Numbered from the stretch's first letter, positions 27,028 to 36,583 are shown. The stretch is 64,000 nt of DNA from CAVWDU01 sp963753815 (GCA_963753815.1 CAVWDU010000004.1:620001-684000), one strand, 5' to 3'. Notes: generated from the sequence alone by a model not told the origin. Program-made: numbers and translations.

Positions 27028-29643
27028 TCAGGCGCTCAGTTCGGTAATCTCTACCGAGGCAATGCGGGCTCCCTCTTCGGCACTGCGCTGGAAGCTGGCG
27101 ATCTGGTCGAAGTTCAGGTAGCGGTAGATGTCCGCTGCCATCGAGTCGAGCTTGCCGGCAAACTCCAGGTACTCTTCCGGGGTGGGCAGCCGGCCCAGGA
27201 TGGCGCCCACCGAGGCCAGCTCGGCCGACGTCAGGTAGACATTGGCGCCGTCGCCCAGGCGGTTGGGAAAGTTCCGGGTCGAGGTCGACAGCACCGTGGA
27301 GTTGGCGGCGACCCGTGCCTGGTTACCCATACACAGCGAACAGCCGGGCATTTCCGTGCGCGCACCGGCGGCGCCAAAAATGTTGTAGTAGCCTTCCTCC
27401 ATGAGCTGGTGTTCATCCATCTTGGTCGGCGGTGCCAGCCAGAGGCGCGTGGAGATACCTCCCTTGTGCGCCTGCAACAGTTTACCCGCGGCCCGGAAAT
27501 GGCCGATATTGGTCATACAGCTGCCGATGAACACCTCGTCGACCTTATCGCCGGCTACGGCAGAGAGCAGGCGGGCGTCGTCCGGGTCATTGGGGGCGCA
27601 GACGATGGGCTCGTTGATCTCCGCCAGGTCGATTTCGATGACGGCGGCATACTCGGCATCGGCATCCGCTTTCATCAGCGACGGGTCGGCCAGCCACTCC
27701 TCCATCTTGCGGGCGCGGCGCTCCAGGGTTCGGGCGTCGCCGTAACCCTCGGCGATCATCGAGCGCAACAGGACGACATTGGAGCGGAGGTATTCGCTGA
27801 TCGATGCCTCGGACAGCTCGATGGTGCAACCCGCTGCCGAGCGCTCAGCGGAGGCGTCCGAGAGTTCGAACGCCTGTTCCACGGTCAGGTCGGGCAGGCC
27901 CTCGATCTCGAGGATGCGTCCGGAGAAGATATTTTTCTTGCCCTTCTTTTCGACCGTGAGCAGATCCTGCTGAATCGCGTAGTAGGGGATGGCGTGGACC
28001 AGGTCGCGCAGGGTGATGCCCGGCCGCATGTCGCCCTTGAAGCGCACCAGCACCGACTCGGGCATATCGAGCGGCATGACGCCGGTAGCCGCGGCGAAAG
28101 CCACCAGCCCCGAACCCGCGGGGAACGAAATACCCATCGGGAACCGCGTGTGCGAATCGCCGCCGGTGCCGACCGTATCCGGAAGCAGCATGCGGTTTAG
28201 CCAGGAATGGATGACGCCATCGCCGGGCCGCAGGGAAACCCCGCCCCGGGTCATGATGAAATCGGGGAGTGTGTGCTGGGTATCGATATCCACCGGCTTG
28301 GGGTAGGCCGCGGTGTGGCAGAAGGACTGCATGGTGAGATCGGCCGAAAAGCCGAGGCAGGCGAGGTCCTTGAGCTCATCGCGCGTCATCGGGCCAGTGG
28401 TGTCCTGGGAGCCGACGGTCGTCATTGCCGGTTCGCAGTAGGTGCCCGGGCGGATACCGTCGGTACCGCAGGCCCGCCCGACCATCTTCTGGCCCAGGGT
28501 GAAGCCCTTGCCGGTATCGACGGGTTGTTCCGGTGTGCGAAACAGGTCACTGGGCTCCAGCCCCAGTGCTTCCCTGGCCCGGGTGGTCAGGCCGCGGCCA
28601 ATGATCAGGTTGATGCGACCGCCGGCCCTGACCTCGTCGAGCAGCACGTCGGATTTCAGGGCGAACTCGCTTAAGACCTCGCCTGTCTCCGACAGGATCT
28701 TGCCTTCGTAGGGCCGAATTTCAATGATGTCCCCCATTCCCAGCCCGTCGACCGGTGCTTCGAAGACCAGCGCGCCCGCATCCTCCATGGTGTTGTAGAA
28801 GATTGGCGCCACCTTGCCGCCGATGCAAATGCCGCCACCGCGCTTGTTGGGTACACCGCTGATATCGTCGCCGAAAAACCACAACACCGAGTTGGTGGCA
28901 GATTTGCGTGACGAACCGGTACCGACCACATCACCAACGAAAGCGACCGGCAGACCCTTGGCCTTGAGCTCGGCGATCTGCTCCATCGGCCCTGTCACCC
29001 CGTGCTCCGCGGGCGTCAACCCGTCCCGGGTCATCTTGTACATGGCCAGAGCGTGCAGCGGGATATCGGGCCGCGACCAGGCATCGGGGGCCGGGGAGAG
29101 GTCGTCGGTGTTGGTCTCGCCGGTCACCTTGAAGACGGCTACCTTGATCGATTCGGGCACTGCCTCGCGCGCAGTGAACCACTCCCCGTCGGCCCAGGAC
29201 TGCATCACAGAGCGGGCGTTGTCGTTGCCGGCCTCGGCCAGCTCGGCGACATCGTGAAAGGCGTCGAACATCAGCAGTGTGTGCTTCAGCTCGCGCGCGG
29301 CTGCCTCAGCGAATTCGTCATCAGACAGGAGCGCCACGAGCGTTTCGATGTTGTAGCCCCCGTGCATGTTGCCCAGCAACTCGATGGCATGGGCGCGATC
29401 TATGACCGGGCAGTCTGTTTCGCCCCTGGCCACCGCGGAGAGGAATCCAGCCTTAACATACGCGGCCTCGTCTACCCCGGGCGGCACCCGCTCGGTCAAC
29501 AGCTCGAGCAGGAAGCCCTCTTCACCGGCGGGAGGCTCCTTCAGCAGTTCGACCAGTGCCGCCACCTGCTCGGCGTTTAGCGGCTTGGGGGGGATGTTCT
29601 GGCTGGCGCGTTCTGCGACGTGTTCGCGGTAGGCTTGAAGCAC
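27028..29643 (-). CDS. acnB: Bifunctional aconitate hydratase 2 / 2-methylisocitrate dehydratase
   Basis: AcnB (871 residues) is the main TCA-cycle aconitase and also hydrates methylaconitate. The conserved N-terminus QAYREHVAERASQNIPPKPL fixes the start at the GTG at 29643, with a good GAGGAG upstream on the minus strand. The order of domains is HEAT-like, swivel (domain 4) then the aconitase core. The Fe-S ligands are in GSCMTNIGHFR and GCSLCMGNQARV near the C-terminus. The gene is convergent with tgpA, whose stop is only 24 bases from the acnB stop. If propionyl-CoA is formed by Pcs, AcnB could also serve a methylcitrate route; that is speculation. Confidence 0.97.
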   Translation of the reverse strand: MLQAYREHVAERASQNIPPKPLNAEQVAALVELLKEPPAGEEGFLLELLTERVPPGVDEAAYVKAGFLSAVARGETDCPVIDRAHAIELLGNMHGGYNIETLVALLSDDEFAEAAARELKHTLLMFDAFHDVAELAEAGNDNARSVMQSWADGEWFTAREAVPESIKVAVFKVTGETNTDDLSPAPDAWSRPDIPLHALAMYKMTRDGLTPAEHGVTGPMEQIAELKAKGLPVAFVGDVVGTGSSRKSATNSVLWFFGDDISGVPNKRGGGICIGGKVAPIFYNTMEDAGALVFEAPVDGLGMGDIIEIRPYEGKILSETGEVLSEFALKSDVLLDEVRAGGRINLIIGRGLTTRAREALGLEPSDLFRTPEQPVDTGKGFTLGQKMVGRACGTDGIRPGTYCEPAMTTVGSQDTTGPMTRDELKDLACLGFSADLTMQSFCHTAAYPKPVDIDTQHTLPDFIMTRGGVSLRPGDGVIHSWLNRMLLPDTVGTGGDSHTRFPMGISFPAGSGLVAFAAATGVMPLDMPESVLVRFKGDMRPGITLRDLVHAIPYYAIQQDLLTVEKKGKKNIFSGRILEIEGLPDLTVEQAFELSDASAERSAAGCTIELSEASISEYLRSNVVLLRSMIAEGYGDARTLERRARKMEEWLADPSLMKADADAEYAAVIEIDLAEINEPIVCAPNDPDDARLLSAVAGDKVDEVFIGSCMTNIGHFRAAGKLLQAHKGGISTRLWLAPPTKMDEHQLMEEGYYNIFGAAGARTEMPGCSLCMGNQARVAANSTVLSTSTRNFPNRLGDGANVYLTSAELASVGAILGRLPTPEEYLEFAGKLDSMAADIYRYLNFDQIASFQRSAEEGARIASVEITELSA

Positions 29644-29921
29644 GATGGGACTCCTCTGGGTATCTGGTCGAACGCCTCCCCAGGCGCGCCCTGCGCACCT
29701 GGGGCGGGAATTTTTCGAGCTGCGATTATACCCCGGAGGGCGAATGAGCGAAATGCGCCCCGCTGCTATATCGTGCATTCACGGCGTGGATGCGTGTAGA
29801 CTGGGACCGCCGCGCCGAGCGCCGCAGGGCACCTGGAAACAGCGTGCCCCGGGCGACCATGGCGTCCCTGGAACCACGGTGCCGCGGAAGCACCGTACAC
29901 CGAAACCGTCGTGTTACTGCA

Positions 29922-30389
29922 ATGCTGGATCAACCCATAAAAACCCCCTGTATCGGTGTCTGCTCGACCGGTATCGGCGACGCTGTTTGCCGCGGCTGCA
30001 AACGCTTTGCCCACGAGGTCATCGACTGGAACAGCTACAGCGTCCGGCAGAAGCGGCTCATCGATCAGCGCCTGGACGCGTTCCTCAGCCAGTGCGTGGG
30101 TAACCGCTTGCGCGTCATCGACGCAGGCCTGCTGCGCCGGCAGCTGGAGTTGCAGCAGGTTCGGTTCAACCCCGCGCACAGCGAGTTCAGCTGGGCCTAC
30201 CATCTTCTCAAGGCCGGTGCGGGTCAGATCGAGGATTGTCGGGCGTTCGGCATCGAAGTGCTGCCGGTGGTTGCCCATATTCCCCTGGCGGAGCTGGTGC
30301 AGCAGATCGATCTCGAGTTTTACACGCTTTCAGCGGCTCACCATGAGCGCTATTTTGTCGCGCCTGCCCGGCGCAAGGCCAGGGCATGA
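29922..30389 (+). CDS. DUF1289 domain protein
   Basis: About 155 residues from an ATG at 29922 (MLDQPIKTPCIGVCSTGIGD). The first ~55 residues are a DUF1289 cysteine motif (PCIGVC...CRGCKRF followed by EVIDWN), which probably binds a metal. The remainder (about 60-155) is helical and not recognised. The open frame continues upstream but lacks coding character there. The stop overlaps miaE as ATGA, so the two are coupled. The 278-base gap back to acnB contains no other gene I can support. Confidence 0.8.
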   Translation: MLDQPIKTPCIGVCSTGIGDAVCRGCKRFAHEVIDWNSYSVRQKRLIDQRLDAFLSQCVGNRLRVIDAGLLRRQLELQQVRFNPAHSEFSWAYHLLKAGAGQIEDCRAFGIEVLPVVAHIPLAELVQQIDLEFYTLSAAHHERYFVAPARRKARA

Positions 30390-31069
30390 GCGGGTTACCC
30401 GATGGGCCCGACCTGGCCGCTATCCGCGCATTCCTGCACTGTGAGACCCCGTCGGCGTGGGTGGACTGCGCGCTCGCGAACAAGGCGCTGCTGCTTATCG
30501 ATCACGCGAACTGTGAGAAGAAGGCGGCCTCCACCGCGCTCAACCTGATGTATCGCTACGTGGATAACTACCCGCTGCTGTCGCGCCTGTCCCGGCTCGC
30601 GCGTGAAGAGCTGCGCCACTTCGAGCAGGTGATCGCGATCATGCAGCAACGCGGCATCGATTACCCCCAGCTGACGGCGTCGCGTTATGCCGGTGGCCTG
30701 CGGGCCGAGGTGCGCAGCGAGGAGCCCGACCGGCTACTGGATACACTGCTGGTCGGTGCGATCATCGAGGCGCGGTCCTGCGAGCGTTTTGCCAGGCTGG
30801 TGCCCGTGCTCGACGATGATCTCGCCGGCTTCTATGCCTCATTGCTCAAATCGGAAGCCCGTCATTACACCGATTATCTGGCACTGGCGCAGCGGGTGGC
30901 CGGCGATACCGCGGTCGCAGCGCGTCTGGAACGACTGCTGCACGTGGAACGCGAGCTCATCGAAAGCGAGGATGATGACTTTCGGTTCCATTCCGGGCTG
31001 CCATCGGCGGCACTGGCCGGTCACAGACCCTCGCCAGAGCGGGCGCAAGCCGGAACGGCGCAGGGCTGA
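30386..31069 (+). CDS. miaE: tRNA-(ms2io6A)37 hydroxylase
   Basis: MiaE (227 residues) is a diiron oxygenase that hydroxylates the isopentenyl group of ms2i6A37 in tRNA. The ferritin-like four-helix bundle is visible, with iron ligands probably in DHANCEKKAAS (near residue 39), REELRHFEQV (near 74), IEARSCERF (near 128) and KSEARHYTDY (near 152). It overlaps the DUF1289 gene by four bases. The last ~20 residues are polar and not conserved-looking. MiaE is present only in some gammaproteobacteria, mostly aerobes. Confidence 0.9.
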   Translation: MSGLPDGPDLAAIRAFLHCETPSAWVDCALANKALLLIDHANCEKKAASTALNLMYRYVDNYPLLSRLSRLAREELRHFEQVIAIMQQRGIDYPQLTASRYAGGLRAEVRSEEPDRLLDTLLVGAIIEARSCERFARLVPVLDDDLAGFYASLLKSEARHYTDYLALAQRVAGDTAVAARLERLLHVERELIESEDDDFRFHSGLPSAALAGHRPSPERAQAGTAQG

Positions 31070-31150
31070 ATCGGCGTGGCCAGGCGCCATAGCGGCCTCG
31101 CTCTGTCGCATAGCCTTCTAACCCTTAGCGATATCGCTCGTCACTGAGAG

Positions 31151-31262
31151 GAGGGGCTCGGCAGTGCGACCCGCGGGCGTCTGGCGGCAGGGACGCCGCC
31201 AGCGAGCTTGTGCATGGAAGCACGCTTTTTGGCGTCCCGCGGGGCGCACTGCCGTGCCCCTC
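31151..31262. repeat. Long inverted repeat with nested hairpins between convergent genes
   Basis: Arms at 31151-31179 and 31233-31262 pair over about 29 positions with two mismatches and one bulge (left arm begins GAGGGGCTCGGCAGTGCG). The enclosed 53 bases include a perfect 8-bp hairpin (CTGGCGGC, 31181-31188, with GCCGCCAG, 31195-31202) and a weak hairpin (GTGC/GCAC, 31210-31223) followed by CGCTTTTT. It fills the gap between miaE and lpxH, whose 3' ends face each other, so it may be a two-way terminator or a structured RNA. The rest of the 213-base gap holds no gene I can support. Confidence 0.75.
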
Positions 31263-31282
31263 ATCAGCGCGGGATTGTTCTG

Positions 31283-31993
31283 TTAGAGAGGAAATTCCAT
31301 GAGTTCCAGCTCGCCATTTTCAGCCGTGAGCTGCCAGCCGGTGCGGTCCCAGTCGCCCAGTACCCAGCGGGTACCGTGCCGCTGATCGTGCCGGGCCGGG
31401 CGGTGGGTATGGCCGTGAATCAGGCGGTCGACGCCGTGCTCCGCCATCACCCTTTCCACCTCGGCGGGTGTGACGTCGAGGATGTCTTCGGCCTTGTTGC
31501 TGGTGGCGTCCCGGCTTATCTCGCGTAATTCCCGCGCCAGACTCCGGCGCTCAGCGAGGCTCCTGCCCAGGATATCCGCCTGCCACTGGGGGTCGCGCGC
31601 CATCTGCCGGAACCGCTGGTAATCCCGGTCGGCGGTACAGAGGCTGTCGCCGTGCATGAGCAGCGTGGGATTGCCATCGAGTGTGATCACGGTAGGGTCG
31701 GGAAGCAGCTGACCACCGGCAGCCGAGCAGAATGCCTCGCCGAGCAGGAAGTCGCGGTTGCCGCGCATGAAGTATAGCCGCGGGCCAAAACCGGCGAAGC
31801 GTTCGAACATGGCGCGGACCTCCGCCGCCAGCTGGCTGTCGTCATCATCGCCGACCCAGGCTTCGAACAGGTCGCCGAGCACATAAAGCGCCTGGCAGTC
31901 GCGGTTTTGCTCAAGGAACCGGCCCAGTGCTGCAGTGACCCCAGGGCGGGATTGATCCAGGTGCAGATCGGAAATGAAGAGGCAGCGGGTCAC
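31283..31993 (-). CDS. lpxH: UDP-2,3-diacylglucosamine hydrolase
   Basis: LpxH (236 residues) cleaves UDP-2,3-diacylglucosamine to lipid X and UMP in lipid A synthesis, as a peripheral inner-membrane enzyme. It is a calcineurin-type metallophosphatase: FISDLHLDQSRPG near residue 6, GDLFEAWVGDD near 41, MRGNRDFLLG near 76, HGDSLCTAD near 114 and GHTHRPARH near 196 supply the metal ligands. The start ATG at 31993 gives the family N-terminus. It lies 30 bases from the end of ppiB on the same strand, so the two are probably one operon, as in many gammaproteobacteria. Confidence 0.96.
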   Translation of the reverse strand: MTRCLFISDLHLDQSRPGVTAALGRFLEQNRDCQALYVLGDLFEAWVGDDDDSQLAAEVRAMFERFAGFGPRLYFMRGNRDFLLGEAFCSAAGGQLLPDPTVITLDGNPTLLMHGDSLCTADRDYQRFRQMARDPQWQADILGRSLAERRSLARELREISRDATSNKAEDILDVTPAEVERVMAEHGVDRLIHGHTHRPARHDQRHGTRWVLGDWDRTGWQLTAENGELELMEFPL

Positions 31994-32023
31994 GGCACTA
32001 ACGCGGCGTCGCCGCGCGAGTGA

Positions 32024-32518
32024 TCAGTCGACGACGGTCACGCTTTCGATGATAACCGGGTCGGTCGGCACATCCTGGTGCCCGCCCTGGGTGCCGGTCG
32101 GTACGGTGCGGATTTTTTCCAATACGTCGAGCCCGTCGGTCACCTTGCCGAATACCGCATAGCCCCAGCCCTGCATGTTCTTGCCGCTGTGATTGAGGAA
32201 GTCGTTGTCTTTCACGTTGATGAAAAACTGCGCGGTGGCAGAGTGTGGCTCCATGGTGCGAGCCATGGCGACGGTACCGAAATCATTTTTCAGTCCGTTA
32301 TCGGCCTCGTTATCGATGGCCTCCCGGGTCGGCTTTTGCTGCATGCGGGTGTCGAAGCCGCCGCCCTGGATCATGAAATTGTCGATCACACGGTGGAAGA
32401 TCGTGCCGTCATAGTACCCGTCGCGGGCGTACTGGAGGAAGTTCTCGACAGTCTTGGGCGCCTTTTCGGCATCCAGCTCAAGTGTGATTTCACCAAAAGT
32501 GGTGCGTACGATGACCAT
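32024..32518 (-). CDS. ppiB: Cyclophilin-type peptidyl-prolyl isomerase
   Basis: A 164-residue cytoplasmic cyclophilin (no signal peptide) equivalent to E. coli PpiB. Catalytic and binding segments are FHRVIDNFMIQGGGFD near residue 41, MARTMEPHSATAQFFINV near 86 and NMQGWGYAVFGKVTDGLDVL near 113. The open frame runs far upstream antisense to glnS, but the family start is the ATG at 32518. It is followed by lpxH on the same strand and transcribed away from glnS. Confidence 0.95.
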   Translation of the reverse strand: MVIVRTTFGEITLELDAEKAPKTVENFLQYARDGYYDGTIFHRVIDNFMIQGGGFDTRMQQKPTREAIDNEADNGLKNDFGTVAMARTMEPHSATAQFFINVKDNDFLNHSGKNMQGWGYAVFGKVTDGLDVLEKIRTVPTGTQGGHQDVPTDPVIIESVTVVD

Positions 32519-32551
32519 GCAGGCGTCCTGTGCGTGGGGTTGAGGCCGGTA

Positions 32552-32579
32552 ATAATACGGGCTTTTCCGGTGGAGTAAA
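32552..32579 (-). promoter_or_regulatory. Possible sigma70 promoter for ppiB-lpxH
   Basis: Read on the minus strand, TTTACT (32574-32579) and TATTAT (32552-32557) are 16 bases apart, 34 bases upstream of the ppiB start codon. The -10 matches consensus at five of six positions and the -35 at four. Confidence 0.4.
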
Positions 32580-32621
32580 GGCGAGCCAGTGCAAAACCTA
32601 CCGGGAACAAGCGGCTGTGCG

Positions 32622-32627
32622 TATAAT
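32622..32627 (+). promoter_or_regulatory. glnS: Perfect -10 hexamer upstream of glnS
   Basis: TATAAT lies 57 bases upstream of the glnS start in an otherwise GC-rich leader. I see no good -35 at 16-18 bases, but TG four bases upstream may act as a partial extended -10. A short GCGCCC/GGGCGC hairpin (32630-32647) follows in the leader. Confidence 0.4.
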
Positions 32628-32683
32628 ACGCGCCCTTCGGCGGGCGCGGTGCCCGCTCCGCTCACCCACATTACGGGGAGACC

Positions 32684-34345
32684 ATGGAAACCAAAGCGGC
32701 GAATAATTTCCTGCGCGCCATCATCGAGGCCGACCTGGCGGCCGGTCGGGTGGATGAAGTGGTGACGCGATTCCCGCCGGAGCCCAACGGGTTCCTCCAT
32801 GTCGGTCATGCCAAGTCCATCTGCGTCAACTTCGGTCTCGCCGAGGCCTACGGCGGCCGCTGTCGCCTGCGCTTCGACGACACCAATCCGGAGAAGGAGG
32901 CGCAGGAATACATCGAATCCATCCAGGAAGATGTTCGCTGGCTCGGTTTTCAATGGGACGGGGAGGTGCGCTATGCCTCCGTTTACTTCGACCAGTTCTA
33001 CCAGTGGGCGGTGCATCTGGTGGAGCAGGGCGACGCCTATGTCTGCGACCTCACTGCCGATGAAGCGCGTGAATACCGTGGCACCCTGACCGAACCCGGT
33101 CGCAACAGCCCGTGGCGTGATCGCGCGGTGGAGGAAAACCTGGACCTGCTGGCGCGGATGAAAGCCGGCGAGTTCGACGAGGGCGCGCGCGTGCTGCGGG
33201 CGAAGATCGATATGGGCGCGCCGAACATGAACCTGCGCGACCCGATTCTCTACCGCATTCGCAAGATCAGCCATCACCAGACGGGTGATGACTGGGTGAT
33301 CTACCCGACCTATGATTTCGCTCACGGCCAGGAGGATGCAATCGAGGGTGTTACGCACTCGATCTGTACCCTGGAATTCGAGGACCACAGGCCACTCTAC
33401 GACTGGTTGCTGGATCACCTGCCGGTACCCAGCCGACCCCGGCAGTATGAGTTCGGCCGACTCAACCTGAGCTACACCGTCACCAGCAAGCGCAAGCTGC
33501 GGCAGCTCGTCGACGAAGGCATCGTGTCGGGCTGGGATGATCCCAGGATGCCGACGCTTGCAGGCATGCGCCGGCGCGGGTATACGCCGCGGGCTATCCG
33601 CCAGTTCTGCGATGCCATCGGCACCACCCGTAGTGACGGGGTGGTGGATGTCGCCATGCTGGAACACGCCGTCCGTGACGATCTCAATCAGAATGCGCCG
33701 CGCGCCATGTGCGTTCTGGACCCGCTGCGCGTGATTCTGACCAACTACCCCGAGGACCAGGCAGAGCGGATTTCCGCTCCCTGTCACCCCAGCCGGGAAG
33801 AGCTCGGGATGCGTGAGCTGCCCTTTGGTCGCGAGTTGTGGATCGACCGCGCCGATTTTCGGGAAAGTGCCAACAAGCGCTACAAGCGCCTGGTGATCGG
33901 CAAGCGGGTTCGTCTGCGCAACGCTTATGTCATCGAGGCCGACGAGGCGATCACCGATGACAACGGCGAGATCGTCGCCGTACACGCGCGGGTGATCCCG
34001 GATACATTGGGCGAGGACCCTGCCGACGGCGTCAAGCCCAAAGGGGTCATCCACTGGGTGTCTGCGGCCGATGCTGTACCCGCAGAGGTGCGCCTGTACG
34101 ACCGCCTTTTCAATGACCCGCAACCCGACCGGGGCGATCGCGACTTCCTGGACTGCGTTAATCCACAGTCACTGACCGTGGTGCGGGAGGCGTGGATCGA
34201 GCCGTCCCTCGGCGAGGCCATGCCGGAACAGGGGTTCCAGTTCGAGCGCGAGGGCTACTTCGTTGCCGATCGCTGCGATTACAGTCCGGACCACCCCGTA
34301 TTCAACCGTACCATCGGCTTGCGCGATACCTGGAACGATCAATGA
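32684..34345 (+). CDS. glnS: Glutaminyl-tRNA synthetase
   Basis: GlnRS (553 residues, as in E. coli 554) charges tRNA-Gln. It is a class I synthetase: the HIGH-type motif is FPPEPNGFLHVGHAKSI near residue 30-46, and the KMSKS-type motif is VTSKRKLRQL near 266. Two C-terminal beta-barrel anticodon-binding domains follow (RVRLRNAYVIEADEAITDD near 408). The ATG at 32684 has GGGGAG upstream. The stop overlaps the cysS start (ATGA), so the two synthetases are likely made together. Confidence 0.97.
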   Translation: METKAANNFLRAIIEADLAAGRVDEVVTRFPPEPNGFLHVGHAKSICVNFGLAEAYGGRCRLRFDDTNPEKEAQEYIESIQEDVRWLGFQWDGEVRYASVYFDQFYQWAVHLVEQGDAYVCDLTADEAREYRGTLTEPGRNSPWRDRAVEENLDLLARMKAGEFDEGARVLRAKIDMGAPNMNLRDPILYRIRKISHHQTGDDWVIYPTYDFAHGQEDAIEGVTHSICTLEFEDHRPLYDWLLDHLPVPSRPRQYEFGRLNLSYTVTSKRKLRQLVDEGIVSGWDDPRMPTLAGMRRRGYTPRAIRQFCDAIGTTRSDGVVDVAMLEHAVRDDLNQNAPRAMCVLDPLRVILTNYPEDQAERISAPCHPSREELGMRELPFGRELWIDRADFRESANKRYKRLVIGKRVRLRNAYVIEADEAITDDNGEIVAVHARVIPDTLGEDPADGVKPKGVIHWVSAADAVPAEVRLYDRLFNDPQPDRGDRDFLDCVNPQSLTVVREAWIEPSLGEAMPEQGFQFEREGYFVADRCDYSPDHPVFNRTIGLRDTWNDQ

Positions 34346-35717
34346 GCCTGGTTCTCTACAATACACTGACCCGCAGCAAACTGCCTTTTGAGCCCCTCAA
34401 GCCCGACGTGGTGACGATGTACGTCTGCGGGCCGACGGTCTACAACCTCGCCCACATTGGTAATGCCAGGCCGGTGGTGGTGTTCGATACCCTGTTCCGC
34501 CTGCTGCAGACCCAGTTCTCAACGGTGACTTACGCCCGCAACATCACCGATATCGACGACAAGATCATCGCCGCCGCCCGCGAGCGTGATTGCGCTATCG
34601 GTGCAGTGACTGAGGAGTTCACCACCTGCTACCGTGAGGATATGGCCGCGCTCAACACGCTCCCGCCGACCCTGGAGCCGCGGGCCACAGATAATATCGA
34701 GGCCATGGTTGTGCTCGCGCAGACCCTGCTCGAGAAGGGCCATGCCTATGAATCCGCCGGCCATGTCCTTTTCGCGGTGGAATCGATGGCCGGGTACGGC
34801 CAGCTGTCCGGGCGCTCGCTCGACGACATGCTGGCCGGCGCCCGGGTCGAGGTCGCGGACTACAAGCGGCATCCCGGCGACTTCGTGTTGTGGAAACCGG
34901 CGGCCGACGACGAGCCCGGGTGGGACAGTCCCTGGGGTCGGGGTCGTCCGGGCTGGCACCTCGAGTGCTCCGCCATGATCTCGGAACATCTCGGCCAGAC
35001 CATCGATATTCACGGCGGTGGCAGGGACCTGATCTTCCCGCACCACGAAAACGAGATCGCCCAGAGCCGCTGCGCCCACGGGGGCGAGTACGTGCGTTAC
35101 TGGATGCACAATGCCTACCTCGACATCGACGGTGAGAAGATGTCGAAGTCACTGGGCAATGTGCGTACGGTGCGCGACCTGCTGTCTCGTTATCGCGGCG
35201 AGGTGCTGCGCTTCGCGTTGCTGTCGGCCCACTATCGATCGCCGCTTAATTTCTCTTCCGATCTGCTGGACCAGGCCGAGAGCACACTTGCCGGGCTCTA
35301 CGGTACCCTCAGGGATGTGGCGGAGGTGGACGCGATCGCGCCGGAAAACCTGGATGAAGAGCCGTTCTACCAGGCACTCAACGACGACCTCAACACGCCG
35401 GTGGCGATCGCGGGTCTGCATGCGCTGGCCCGCGCGCTGCACAAGGCGGGGCCGGCGAAAAGCCGGTTCTCAAGGGCCGGCTGCTGGCGGCGGGCGGGTT
35501 GCTGGGGGTGCTGCAGCAGGAGCCGGCAGCCTGGCTGCAGGGCGGTGCCACGGCGAGCTCGCTCAGCGAGGCGGACATCGAGGCCCTGATCAGTGAGCGG
35601 CAGGCAGCCAAGGTCGGGCGCGACTATGCGCGCGCGGACGCCATCCGGGAGCAGTTGGCCGAGGCCGGCGTGGTACTGGAGGATTCCCGGGAGGGGACCC
35701 GCTGGCGGCGAGCCTGA
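34342..35717 (+). CDS. cysS: Cysteinyl-tRNA synthetase (frameshifted as sequenced)
   Basis: CysRS is a class I synthetase. The frame from ATG 34342 has the zinc cysteine and HIGH-type motif in MYVCGPTVYNLAHIGNARP near residue 27, further zinc ligands in the WHLECS and HHENEIAQS segments, and EKMSKSLGN near 266. After HALARALHKAG (about 35,447) the frame is lost. The real C-terminus continues in another frame as AGEKPVLKGRLLAAGGLLGV to the stop at 35717 (EDSREGTRWRRA). One missing base near 35,447-35,452 explains this. CysRS is essential, so a true lesion here is improbable unless a second copy exists; a sequencing error is more likely. Expected product about 458 residues. Confidence 0.92.
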
Positions 35718-35737
35718 GGGAGGATCGTTTGGGTCAG

Positions 35738-36583
35738 TCAGCCCAGGCTTTTCTCCGCCGACTCGACACTCTGCATGATGAGTGTATTGATCGTCATCGG
35801 GCCCACCCCGCCCGGAACCGGGGTATAGGCACCCACCCGGTCGACCAGCGGCCCGAGTTCCACGTCGCCGATGCCACCGGGGTGGTAGCCGGCATCGACC
35901 ACCACCGCGCCGTCCTTGACCCAGTCGGCGCGAATGAATTCCGGCCTGCCGACGGCACCCACCAGTATGTCCGCCTGACCTACCAGCGCCGGCAAGTCCC
36001 GGGTGCGCGAGTGGCAGATGGTCACTGTTGCATTCTGCTGCAGCAGCATCATCGCCATCGGCTTGCCGAGAATCGGGCTGCGGCCGACGACGACCGCGTG
36101 CCGGCCCTCGATCGGCACCTCGTAGTGGGCCAGCAGGCGCATGATGCCCTGGGGCGTGGCGCAACCGTAGGCGGGCTCACCCATGGCCATGCGACCGAAA
36201 CCCAGGCAGGTCACGCCGTCGACGTCCTTGGCCAGGGCGATCGCGTCGAAGCAGGCGCGCTCGTCGATCTGTGACGGCACCGGGTGTTGCAGCAGAATGC
36301 CGTGGACGGCCGGGTCTGTATTAAGCGTCTCGATTTTCGCCAGCAGTTCCTCGGTGCTTGTCTCCGCCGGCAGGTGCACCGCGTGGGAGTCCATGCCCAC
36401 GCGGCGACAGGCATTGCCTTTCATTTTGACGTAGGTGGCGGAGGCCGGGTCGTCGCCCACCAGGATGGTGGCGAGTATCGGCGGCTTGCCCCCGCTGCGC
36501 GCCTTCAGCGCGTCCGTGCGGGCCAGCAGTTCGGCTTCGGACTTGGCTGCCAGCGTCTTACCGTCCAGAACCAGTGCTGTCAT
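35738..36583 (-). CDS. folD: Methylenetetrahydrofolate dehydrogenase / cyclohydrolase
   Basis: FolD (281 residues) oxidises methylene-THF to methenyl-THF and hydrolyses it to 10-formyl-THF. Conserved features are the catalytic lysine in TYVKMKGNACRRVGM near residue 53, GILLQHPVPSQID near 95, the NADP-binding VVVGRSPILGKPMAMMLL near 161 and PVPGGVGPMTINTL near 256. It is convergent with cysS (20 bases between stops) and lies next to tRNA genes, a frequent arrangement in gammaproteobacteria. Confidence 0.96.
   Translation of the reverse strand: MTALVLDGKTLAAKSEAELLARTDALKARSGGKPPILATILVGDDPASATYVKMKGNACRRVGMDSHAVHLPAETSTEELLAKIETLNTDPAVHGILLQHPVPSQIDERACFDAIALAKDVDGVTCLGFGRMAMGEPAYGCATPQGIMRLLAHYEVPIEGRHAVVVGRSPILGKPMAMMLLQQNATVTICHSRTRDLPALVGQADILVGAVGRPEFIRADWVKDGAVVVDAGYHPGGIGDVELGPLVDRVGAYTPVPGGVGPMTINTLIMQSVESAEKSLG

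Noticed and set aside
31116..31288. Integron attC site suggested by TTCTAAC and GTTAGAG flanking the inverted repeat
   Set aside because: The span of 173 bases is too long, the core boxes do not fit RYYYAAC/GTTRRRY fully, and no integrase or cassette is nearby; the right box overlaps the lpxH stop.
32519..34123. Long upstream extension of the cyclophilin frame opposite glnS
   Set aside because: The cyclophilin N-terminus is fixed at 32518 by family length; the extension is antisense of glnS.
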